Made by a program: the position numbers and the translations under genes. From a bacterium (GTDB taxonomy: Bacteria > SZUA-79 > Acidulodesulfobacterales > Acidulodesulfobacteraceae): a stretch of DNA of 7,149 nt. The notes under the pieces are model-generated. The model made no database searches. It was not told the DNA's origin and was given only the letters and a program-made list of their open reading frames with translations. Positions 1 to 5,819 of the stretch are shown one piece after another (positions within the stretch are counted from its first letter, which is position 1; each line of letters opens with the position of its first letter). The stretch is taken from positions 1 to 7,149 of the forward strand of contig JAKAKF010000214.1 of assembly GCA_021813595.1 (NCBI GenBank), read 5' to 3'.

Positions 1-1295
1 GCGGTTAATTCGCGAAGAACGGAGTCGCCTGCCTGATGGCCGAAGTTATCGTTTATCTCTTTAAACCTGTCTATGTCGAACATTACTAAAGACAGCGGTC
101 TTTTATATCTGGAAGCTATTTTGATCTGTCTTTCCAAAGAGCTTTTAAACTTCCTTCTGTTAAAGATGCCGGTAAGGTCGTCTTTCTCGGAGATATTTTT
201 ATAAGATTCTTTTTCTTTTTCGAGCCGTTTTCTTAATTGGACTAATTCGGTAATGTCGGTAAAAGTTGCAATTCTTACTCTTTTCCCTTTATATATTGCC
301 GGACCTGCATAAATATACATCCATAATTCTTCGCCGGTTTTTTTAAATACTTTAAACGTGACGTAATGCTTATAATTAATATCGGCAAGACCTTTTTTAA
401 TCGCGTCTTTTGCGGTTTCTTTATGTTCTTCGGCTAATATATCCCAGAAAAACATATTTTTTAATTCTTCTTCGGAGTAGCCTAATTTTGCCTGCAATGA
501 GGGATTTGCGTATATAAATTTTTCCGTATGCATATCAAGCCCTTCCGGCATATTATCCGCCAATGTCCTAAAAAGCTCTTCGGACTCTCTCATGGCATTA
601 AAGAATTTATCAAGATAATATGCCAGTAAAATTCCAAGTATAAGGATAAAAACGGTTCCAATAGCAAATGTTAAAAGGTCAATATTAAAAATATGTTCAA
701 AATACGGCAAGTTTTTGACAAGCGTTTTTAAAGGTAGAATCAAAGAATGAAACGAACGATTGAACAATATAAAACTTCCATAAGTAGTTCTTGCAGAAAT
801 GTATGATGAATATTTTATAAATCTTTTAAATATAGGTCTGTCTACAGTTTTCCATTGGAAATAAGATTTTTCAAATATTTTTACGATTTTGGGGTCGTAA
901 TTAGCATACGGTGCCGTTTTTTTAATAAATGCTTCGGTATTTTTATATCCCGAATCTATTTTTTTTACGAGTATTTCTGTTTCGTTTAAGGTCTGCTTTA
1001 ATTTATTTCGGTAATTTAAAGGTTTAACTTTTTCATAATATATAATTAAAAACATCTTTCTGCCGAGCAAATCCAAATTTTCGTCTATATCTATAAACTT
1101 TGAATGGAGTTTTATATTTGCAACGGTATAATGTTTTAAAGGAACAAGCCCGAACTGCCATATTGAAGCGGCAATGGATAGAGCCATAATAAAAAATAAA
1201 GCTCCCAGGACGTAAATGATTTTATTTTTTATAAGATTTATAAGCTGGCGGGCTTTTAAATTGCCCTTGTTATTTTTACTATTTTTTATTTGCAT
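1..1295 (-). CDS. Membrane-bound PAS-GGDEF protein, probable diguanylate cyclase (3' end outside window)
   Basis: The reading frame is open from an ATG at 1295 to the window edge (431 full codons) and is preceded in frame by a stop. Visible order: a short basic cytoplasmic tail, TM helix 1 (about residues 27-50), an extracytoplasmic, mostly helical charged domain (about 52-205), TM helix 2 (about 206-228), a PAS domain (about 237-350, opening SEELFRTLADNMPEG and ending in the typical ATFTDITE), a short coiled linker, then the start of GGDEF (DDLTGIFNRRKF at 372-383, FDIDRFKEINDNFGHQAGD at 406-424). The GGDEF signature and any EAL domain lie outside the window, so catalytic competence cannot be judged. 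By family knowledge such proteins make cyclic di-GMP in response to a periplasmic or PAS-sensed signal. I do not recognise the periplasmic domain. No clear Shine-Dalgarno precedes the ATG. Confidence 0.93.
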   Translation of the reverse strand, partial: MQIKNSKNNKGNLKARQLINLIKNKIIYVLGALFFIMALSIAASIWQFGLVPLKHYTVANIKLHSKFIDIDENLDLLGRKMFLIIYYEKVKPLNYRNKLKQTLNETEILVKKIDSGYKNTEAFIKKTAPYANYDPKIVKIFEKSYFQWKTVDRPIFKRFIKYSSYISARTTYGSFILFNRSFHSLILPLKTLVKNLPYFEHIFNIDLLTFAIGTVFILILGILLAYYLDKFFNAMRESEELFRTLADNMPEGLDMHTEKFIYANPSLQAKLGYSEEELKNMFFWDILAEEHKETAKDAIKKGLADINYKHYVTFKVFKKTGEELWMYIYAGPAIYKGKRVRIATFTDITELVQLRKRLEKEKESYKNISEKDDLTGIFNRRKFKSSLERQIKIASRYKRPLSLVMFDIDRFKEINDNFGHQAGDSVLRELT

Positions 1296-1346
1296 TATTG
1301 CGTCATTGGTTTATAATCATTAATTAAACAGCTGATATTATATGTT

Positions 1347-1375
1347 ATTATACCACACCATTTGAAACTCGGTAA
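1347..1375 (-). promoter_or_regulatory. Candidate promoter for the PAS-GGDEF gene
   Basis: The minus strand carries an extended -10 TGGTATAAT (1355 to 1347) with a weak -35 TTACCG (1375 to 1370) at 17 bp spacing. Initiation would fall near 1340, giving a leader of about 45 nt before the ATG at 1295. The -10 is a perfect consensus; the -35 is poor, as is usual for TGn promoters. Confidence 0.5.
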
Positions 1376-1637
1376 TGGCTTTCAATACGATGTGGGGCAA
1401 AATAGGGGTATAAGAATTAAACGTGCTGAATTTAAGGAGATAGTAAGTTTTATAATCCAATAAACACCAATAAATATATGGCGTAAAAGCGGTATGTGTT
1501 TTTATATCACAATTTTTTAGTTATAATTAATTCCAATTTAAATTATTAAGTAAGCCTATAATTATTTTAAAAGAACTTAAAATAGGGTGCGATATAATAT
1601 AACAATATGAAAAAGCCCGCTTCATAAGTGCTTTCCT
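1376..1637. other. AT-rich intergenic stretch, no supported gene
   Basis: No open frame with a recognisable protein is present. On the minus strand it follows the integrase remnant, so it may be decayed former integrase or island DNA, but I could not follow the protein beyond about 1638. The one structure seen is an imperfect inverted repeat at 1555-1586: a 10-bp AT-rich stem interrupted by a 6-nt bulge (1559-1564) and closed by a 6-nt loop. Its meaning is unknown. Confidence 0.5.
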
Positions 1638-1882
1638 CTAAGGTCTTTGGTTTTTAGCCTTTGGTATTAATTCCCCGTCGTAAATCTCCAGATGTAATTT
1701 TTTGCAAGGTGCTGCAAATCACTACTGGCGGTTACTATGTCGGTTTGCTTTGCCTCGACAATAAGCTTTGCGGGATTGCTTATCGGTTGCCTTAGTGCTT
1801 CCTTGGTATTTTTTACCGCTGTAGGTTACGCAGTAATACCACACATTCACACATTATTGTTTTTTTTGTAAATTGAAGCCAT
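1638..1882 (-). pseudogene. Decayed tyrosine recombinase (phage-type integrase) N-terminus
   Basis: A good Shine-Dalgarno (GAGGTG, 1894-1889) precedes ATG 1882, which opens MASIYKKNNNV and then hits a stop. Joining frames restores an integrase-like arm-binding domain: VWYYCVTYSGKKYQGSTKAT, then AKLIVEAKQTDIVTASSDLQ, then LEIYDGELIPKAKNQRP. Three lesions explain the breaks. An exact 8-bp tandem duplication (AATGTGTG twice, 1840-1855) breaks the first frame. An extra C in a CCC run (1772-1774) breaks the second, and a frame change near 1690-1697 the third. A stop at 1640-1638 ends the recognisable part. The opening and the GKKYxGSTK pattern are typical of integrases that insert at tRNA genes; a tRNA-Arg 3' end lies about 106 bp away. 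The catalytic domain (Arg...His-x-x-Arg...Tyr) is absent, so this is a dead fragment. The family call rests on pattern recognition, not alignment. Confidence 0.75.
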
Positions 1883-1961
1883 TTTTTTCACCTCAATGGC
1901 AGGAAATAGGTAGGAAAATTTTTACATTTTAATTCATATCGGAGTCAAGAGGGAAATCTGC

Positions 1962-1986
1962 AAAACTGCTTATTTACTGCGGTTTT
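1962..1986 (-). terminator. Possible terminator-like hairpin behind tRNA-Arg(ACG)
   Basis: Three nucleotides past the encoded CCA, the minus-strand transcript can fold AAAACCGC against GCAGTTTT around a 9-nt loop, with one C-A mismatch. The 3' arm ends in four U. The stem is weak and the U-run is short, so termination here is only a suggestion. On the plus strand the mismatch becomes a G-T wobble. Confidence 0.3.
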
Positions 1987-1988
1987 AA

Positions 1989-2065
1989 TGGTGCGCCCAG
2001 AGAGATTCGAACTCCCGGCCTGCAGATTCGTAGTCTGACGCTCTATCCAGCTGAGCTATGGGCGC
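1989..2065 (-). tRNA. tRNA-Arg (anticodon ACG)
   Basis: The cloverleaf reads directly. The acceptor GCGCCCA/TGGGCGC pairs fully. The D arm is GCTC-AGCTGGATA-GAGC. The anticodon loop CTACGAA gives anticodon ACG (read as ICG, decoding CGN arginine codons), on a stem with one mismatched outer pair (27-43). The T arm is GGGAG-TTCGAAT-CTCTC with one G-T pair, the discriminator is A, and the 3' CCA is encoded (1991-1989). The 3' end faces the integrase remnant at 1882, which suggests this gene was the attachment site of an integrative element. Confidence 0.96.
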
Positions 2066-2071
2066 ATTATA

Positions 2072-2080
2072 ATTATAGCA
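2072..2080 (-). promoter_or_regulatory. Extended -10 upstream of tRNA-Arg(ACG)
   Basis: The minus strand reads TGCTATAAT, ending 6 nt before the tRNA 5' end at 2065. If used, transcription would start at or within a base or two of the mature 5' end, leaving little or no RNase P leader. An upstream TTGATA (minus strand, near 2110) does not have standard spacing to it. Confidence 0.45.
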
Positions 2081-2125
2081 GTTAATAATACCAGGCTATA
2101 ATTCTATCAATACTTATTATATCAA

Positions 2126-2154
2126 TTGATTTTATAGTATTAATTATATATAAT
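2126..2154 (+). promoter_or_regulatory. Sigma70-type promoter for tRNA-Arg(CCT)
   Basis: TTGATT (2126-2131) and TATAAT (2149-2154) are separated by exactly 17 bp, close to consensus. Initiation would be near 2161, leaving a leader of about 48 nt before the tRNA, to be removed by 5' processing. Confidence 0.65.
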
Positions 2155-2180
2155 ATTTAGCCGTAACGCAAATCAATTTA

Positions 2181-2199
2181 TGCCGTATATTAAACGGCA
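2181..2199 (+). other. Perfect 6-bp hairpin in the tRNA-Arg(CCT) leader
   Basis: TGCCGT (2181-2186) and ACGGCA (2194-2199) form a perfect inverted repeat around a 7-nt AT loop. It lies between the promoter and the tRNA, ending 9 nt before the mature 5' end. It could aid precursor folding or processing, or be an operator; no direct evidence decides. Confidence 0.45.
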
Positions 2200-2208
2200 A
2201 AACAATAT

Positions 2209-2285
2209 GCCCCCGTAGCTCAGTAGGATAGAGCAGAGGTTTCCTAAACCTTTGGTCATCGGTTCGATTCCGGTCGGGGGCACCA
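2209..2285 (+). tRNA. tRNA-Arg (anticodon CCT)
   Basis: The cloverleaf is clear: acceptor GCCCCCG/CGGGGGC, D arm GCTC-AGTAGGATA-GAGC, anticodon stem GAGGT/ACCTT with loop TTCCTAA giving anticodon CCT (reads AGG), and T arm ATCGG-TTCGATT-CCGGT. The discriminator is A and CCA is encoded at 2283-2285. It is transcribed away from tRNA-Arg(ACG) and towards the 3' end of the kinase gene, which stops 37 bp further on. Confidence 0.97.
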
Positions 2286-2321
2286 GTTAAAAACCCAATA
2301 AATACATTTTTTGCATAAATT

Positions 2322-4340
2322 TCATATTTGCAGTCTGTTCATCAATGCGTTAAATCTGTCTTTCAGTTCATCGGCGGCATCGACTTTAATGTAACAATGA
2401 GCGGCGGCATATGAATAAAAGGAATTAACGCCATCTGCTTCCGCTAAATGTTCGGACAAAGGCTTAAGTTCGCTTTCCGAAGGTTCCTCCAAATAAGTCT
2501 TTTGATTAAAATAAACGGAGACGTCGGCTTCGGAATAATAGTTTAAGTTTAAGCCGCTTTTTCCTGCCGTTCCTGCTCTGTTCTCAAGTCTTTTCAATAT
2601 AATTTCTTCTTTTTCATCGTATATTTTTGAATATAACAATATAAAAATGCAGTCTTTTTTATTAAAAGCGTTAATTATTTTTTCCCTGTAAGAACGTTTT
2701 AAAAAGGTAGCGTCGAATATTACCCCGCCGCCGCTACCGCCGCCTACGCTTCCATTTGAATCTACCCCGCCGCTTATGCCTCTTAAGCCATCGCCTATGC
2801 TTACGCCTTCAATTTCGTCCGACCTTGCCGAATTATATGTATTTTGCGTATTTACGGCTCCTATGTCATTTACGGCGGTATTATGCGTATCGTCTTTAAG
2901 CGCCTTGTCCGCTGCGCTTCTGCATTTTTCAAATTCTTTTAAACCTTCTTTGAGCATAATTCGGTAAACTTCAAAATTAGCTTCTGCAGAATATTTTACG
3001 GACTTTTCGGCAGAACCGTATAAAGCGTGCCTAATTTCGTCCGTAGAAAAAACGCGGGCGTAAAACCATGCCGAAAGCAGACGGGAAAGAGACGATTTTC
3101 CGCTGCCCGAAAGACCGCAGTTAAGAATTACGACCGGTTTTTGTGCAGTTGCAAGATAAAAAGCCGCTAATTTAAAATATTCCATAGCTTTCAAGCGCAT
3201 GTCCTCGCCGGAGTCTTTAGAAAGAAGGGAAATTTTACATCTTACTATCGCCCTGTACGCTTTAAAAAGAGGTATTACTAAATGCTCGTATTGCTCGAAC
3301 GGAGCTATATATTTTAAATAGTTAAAAAAGTTTTTATAGTAACCTAAAAATTTAACCGATTCGTAAAAATATCCGTTAAACTCAAAATCCATAAGCAAAA
3401 AAGCGATATCTAAATATATATCCTGACATCTGTATCTTTCGTCAAATTCGACGCAGTCCATAAGGCAGATACCGTTAACGCGGCTATGGTCTAAAATGGC
3501 AATATGTTCCATTCTTAAATCGCCGTGAACGTCCCTTACGAAACCGCTTACTGCGCGCAAGCGGATAAATTCGGCAAACGAACGCGAAGAAAGCAGAGAC
3601 TCTATAAAAGCAAAGAAATCTTTGAAAAATTCTTCAGAAAAGGAAGAAAAAATGTCTGATTTATTTATTGTTATTTTTTTAAAAAATGAATGAGAATCCC
3701 TTAAGTTTTTCTTATCAGCTGATACTATATATTCTTTTACCGTTTGAAAGTTGTCCTCCCAGTTTGCCTTGTAAACATCGTAACCGCCAAATTTGGAAAT
3801 TCTTTTAGATTTCCGGGCGTTCTTATGAAATAAATATATTTTTTTTGCCGTTTTTTTTAAAATATCTTCTAAAATATCGTCTATATTTATATCCGTATAA
3901 CTTAATCCAACATGTTCGGAAAGGATACTGCTTAAAAAAAAAGCCGTATCCACCCTTTTCATCCTTACTAAAACGTCTATGAGTTTTCCGCCTTTAAAAC
4001 CTATGAAATAGCGGTCTTTTTTTTTACGTAATTCCAGCAAGTCTAAATAGATTCCGGAACATGCCCGCCTGTTTAAAGACAGCTCTTTTTTAGCGAAATA
4101 AATTCTTTTTTCAAGGGAAGTATAATCGACAAAACCAAAATTAACGATTTTTTTTTGCTTGTATGCAAATTTATCGGTAAGATAAACGCGGGATATATGA
4201 GTTTCTATAATTTCACTAGGATTCAAAAGATTAGATATAGCTTCCGAGACTTCTTTTTTGTTGACTCCGTTATTATTAACGCTATTGTCAACGCCATTGT
4301 CAAGCATCGTTTCTTTTGCATTTTTCATAATGTTTTGCAT
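2322..4340 (-). CDS. Bifunctional aminoglycoside-phosphotransferase-like kinase / P-loop ATP-binding protein
   Basis: The protein has 672 residues. Residues about 40-390 match the APH-like fold of the COG2187 group: IIETHISRVYL near 44 and FGFVDYTSLEKR at 68-79 are family hallmarks. HGDLRMEHI (272-280) is the catalytic loop and DCVEFD (295-300) the metal-binding segment. Residues 400-672 form a COG0645-type P-loop kinase domain with Walker A GLSGSGKSS (409-417), FSTDEIRHALYG (431-442), IFDATF (541-546) and a lid-like ILKRLENRA (581-589). The natural substrate is not known; despite the name, antibiotic resistance should not be assumed. Two oddities stand out. Residues about 474-540 are a Ser/Gly/Asn/Asp-rich insertion between the P-loop and IFDATF, and the first about 28 residues are Asn/Val-rich. 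Family members are usually nearer 500-520 residues. The start may instead be Met5 or Met12; no Shine-Dalgarno discriminates. Confidence 0.88.
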   Translation of the reverse strand: MQNIMKNAKETMLDNGVDNSVNNNGVNKKEVSEAISNLLNPSEIIETHISRVYLTDKFAYKQKKIVNFGFVDYTSLEKRIYFAKKELSLNRRACSGIYLDLLELRKKKDRYFIGFKGGKLIDVLVRMKRVDTAFFLSSILSEHVGLSYTDINIDDILEDILKKTAKKIYLFHKNARKSKRISKFGGYDVYKANWEDNFQTVKEYIVSADKKNLRDSHSFFKKITINKSDIFSSFSEEFFKDFFAFIESLLSSRSFAEFIRLRAVSGFVRDVHGDLRMEHIAILDHSRVNGICLMDCVEFDERYRCQDIYLDIAFLLMDFEFNGYFYESVKFLGYYKNFFNYLKYIAPFEQYEHLVIPLFKAYRAIVRCKISLLSKDSGEDMRLKAMEYFKLAAFYLATAQKPVVILNCGLSGSGKSSLSRLLSAWFYARVFSTDEIRHALYGSAEKSVKYSAEANFEVYRIMLKEGLKEFEKCRSAADKALKDDTHNTAVNDIGAVNTQNTYNSARSDEIEGVSIGDGLRGISGGVDSNGSVGGGSGGGVIFDATFLKRSYREKIINAFNKKDCIFILLYSKIYDEKEEIILKRLENRAGTAGKSGLNLNYYSEADVSVYFNQKTYLEEPSESELKPLSEHLAEADGVNSFYSYAAAHCYIKVDAADELKDRFNALMNRLQI

Positions 4341-4663
4341 AAGGTTTGCATGTTATTTTATTTTTTTAATATCTAAAAATTATCTTTTAAACTATAAAAC
4401 TACAAAAACGCAATAAAATTATAATCGGATAAACGATTTGTAACGATTTTGTAATAAAAATTTAACATATATTTAATATTATTGTAATAATTTCTTAACA
4501 TTAAATTAGTATAATAAATATTGCTATAAATGGCAACGATAACAAATTTAATTTTTTAATCTTAATTTTAATTTATTTTTAATTATTAACTAAATTTGAT
4601 TGAATTTTTTTAATTTATTTTAATTTATTTTTTTATTAGTTTAGTTTAAAATACATAAAATAA
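4341..4663. other. AT-rich divergent intergenic region
   Basis: It separates the 5' ends of the kinase gene and the RAYT gene and is nearly all A and T. A perfect TATAAT on the minus strand (4423-4418) could serve the kinase gene with a leader of about 75 nt. A TATAAT on the plus strand (4510-4515) could serve the transposase gene. Neither has a good -35. TTGTAA recurs at 4438, 4449 and 4482; the last two begin diverged copies of a 33-bp unit. 4540-4635 is simple TTTAATTT-type sequence. I saw no RNA gene or protein. Confidence 0.5.
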
Positions 4664-5470
4664 ATGCCTAGAAAAATGAGAATAATATTGCCAAATTGTC
4701 CGCACCATATAATTCAGCGCGGTCATAACCGCCAGATTATTTTTGCGGAAAATTCAGATTATGAAAGATATTTAAATAATGTTTTGGAATTAAAAGCGAA
4801 ATTCGATATAAAAGTTTTTGCCTACTGTCTTATGACAAATCACGTACATCTGCTTTTACAACCAGGGGACGACGCATATAAAGTCCCGCTTTTTATGAAA
4901 ACCCTATCGGCAAGAACTACCCGTTACTTTAATATGCTGGAAGGAAGAACAGGCACCCTGTGGGAAAGCAGATATAAATCAAGCCCGGTTCAAAAAGAAT
5001 ATTATTTGTTGAATTGCTGCCGATATATTGAATTAAATCCTATAAGGGCAGGTATTGTGAATCATCCTATCGAATATAAATGGTCAAGTTTTTCAGAAAG
5101 AATGACTTATGGAATAAATGACGAAACAGATATAAAAATAGGAATAAAAGAAATTAAAAAAATAAAAATGAATGATGAAGAAGGAAACGCACGAATATTA
5201 GATTTAGATAAGGTATTTTTAAGTCTTGGCGAAACTGGCGAAATAAGATTAAAACATTATGAAAAATTCATTGGCGAAACTAGCCCGCCCGAAGAAATTA
5301 GTTTCTTAAGAGATTCCGTAAAACGCGGCCAGTTAACCGGAAATTCCATATTCGAAGAAGCAGTTCAACGTATCATAGGTATTAGAATAGAAAGACGCTC
5401 GCAAGGAAGACCGTTTAAAAAAGATTTTAACAAAAAAATGCAGGAAATAAAAAATAAAAAAAACAATTAA
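4664..5470 (+). CDS. REP-associated tyrosine transposase (RAYT), Y1/IS200-like fold
   Basis: The protein has 268 residues. It opens MPRKMRIILPNCPHHIIQRG, the usual RAYT start. The HUH motif is NHVHLLL (His60, His62). The nucleophile is expected at Tyr121 in RYIELNPIRAGIV, preceded by GTLWESRYKSS (97-107). The C-terminal end (RGQLTGNSIFEEAVQR, 221-236, then RRSQGRP, 244-250) matches the conserved RAYT tail. By family knowledge these enzymes cut and join single-stranded DNA at REP-type hairpins and are usually single-copy, domesticated genes rather than true IS elements. All expected catalytic residues are present, so it looks intact. No Shine-Dalgarno precedes ATG 4664. A repeat array and a REP-like hairpin lie directly downstream. 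Confidence 0.92.
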   Translation: MPRKMRIILPNCPHHIIQRGHNRQIIFAENSDYERYLNNVLELKAKFDIKVFAYCLMTNHVHLLLQPGDDAYKVPLFMKTLSARTTRYFNMLEGRTGTLWESRYKSSPVQKEYYLLNCCRYIELNPIRAGIVNHPIEYKWSSFSERMTYGINDETDIKIGIKEIKKIKMNDEEGNARILDLDKVFLSLGETGEIRLKHYEKFIGETSPPEEISFLRDSVKRGQLTGNSIFEEAVQRIIGIRIERRSQGRPFKKDFNKKMQEIKNKKNN

Positions 5471-5505
5471 TTTTTTAATTTTAAAAATCAGACTAACACG
5501 AAATA

Positions 5506-5538
5506 TCTAACACTTCCTCTGACACTTCGGGAGTTAGA
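5506..5538 (+). repeat. REP-like imperfect hairpin
   Basis: TCTA (5506-5509) pairs with TAGA (5535-5538), and ACTTCC (5512-5517) pairs with GGGAGT (5529-5534) using one G-T wobble. A 2-nt bulge (5510-5511) and an 11-nt loop containing CTGACAC complete it. An imperfect, bulged stem beside a RAYT gene is what REP sequences look like, but the canonical GTAG-type guide tetranucleotide was not identified. It lies at the convergent junction, so it could also act as a weak terminator. Confidence 0.5.
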
Positions 5539-5565
5539 GAATAAATAAATCTGACACCTTTATTC
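5528..5565 (+). repeat. 38-bp direct repeat, copy 1
   Basis: It is identical to 6585-6622 except at one base (5535 T, 6592 A). The core AATAAATCTGACACCTTTAT is shared exactly. It contains one unit of the CTRACAC array and half of the REP-like hairpin. It lies 23 bp past the 3' end of rpn. Confidence 0.9.
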
Positions 5566-5588
5566 GACACCTTTATTTTCTTTATTTC

Positions 5589-5819
5589 CTATTCTATCCC
5601 TTCTTCTTTTAATATTATAACAACGTTTTCTACCGTATCGTTTATTATCGAAGCAATCTGTTCAGGCGTAAGATTTAGGTTTTTACGGGAATTTACGACA
5701 TAATTGCGTTTGACAAGACTCATTCCTTCGGCCTTTCCTTCAGCCTTGCCTTCCGCCTTGCCTTCGGCCTTTCCTTCCAGGTAAAAAGGGTCTTCTTTCA
5801 GATTAATCGTTATGGGCAT
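5589..5819 (-). CDS. Candidate internal (gene-within-gene) product: C-terminal Rpn fragment, 76 aa, possible antitoxin
   Basis: Inside rpn, in the same frame, ATG at 5819 (Met202) is preceded by GGAGG (5832-5828) with 8 nt between, an optimal ribosome-binding arrangement. The full-length start has none. The product would hold a short lead (MPITINLKEDPFYLE), the GKAE repeats and the C-terminal helical tail, and would lack all nuclease residues. E. coli Rpn proteins are reported to make a short C-terminal protein from an internal start that inhibits the full-length toxin; this could be the counterpart. The caveat is that Leu-Glu-Glu coded TTG GAG GAA creates the GGAGG by itself. A second in-frame ATG (5723, Met234) just after the repeats has a weaker AAGG upstream. 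Confidence 0.5.
   Translation of the reverse strand: MPITINLKEDPFYLEGKAEGKAEGKAEGKAEGMSLVKRNYVVNSRKNLNLTPEQIASIINDTVENVVIILKEEGIE

Larger units (their letters stand above)
5493..5579 (+). repeat. Array of CTRACAC-type short repeats behind the RAYT gene
   Basis: CTAACAC (5493, 5507), CTGACAC (5519, 5551) and CGACAC (5565) occur within 78 bp, in one orientation, at steps of 14, 12, 32 and 14 bp. The last two are followed by the same CTTTATT. The array fills the gap between the 3' ends of the convergent RAYT and rpn genes. It may be the substrate of the neighbouring transposase (inference). Confidence 0.7.

Noticed and set aside
1528..1622. Short minus-strand frame starting MKRAFSYCYII after the integrase remnant
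   Set aside because: About 31 residues, no ribosome-binding site, no recognisable similarity; most likely random sequence or continued integrase decay.
2776..2967. 63-residue plus-strand open frame
   Set aside because: Antisense to the kinase fusion across its low-complexity insertion, which explains why the opposite frame stays open.
2322..4340. Aminoglycoside resistance gene
   Set aside because: The APH-like domain belongs to a two-domain family whose substrate is not established, and nothing in the context suggests a resistance cassette.
4155..4376. 73-residue plus-strand open frame
   Set aside because: Antisense to the kinase N-terminus; aromatic-rich translation reflects AT composition, not a protein family.
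5471..5487. Hairpin TTTTTA-ATTT-TAAAAA as a RAYT terminator
   Set aside because: An A-T-only stem of six pairs is too weak and too likely by chance to support a terminator call.
5493..5579. CRISPR array
   Set aside because: Units are only 6-7 bp with irregular 12-32 bp steps and no spacer-like unique segments of constant length; no cas genes nearby.
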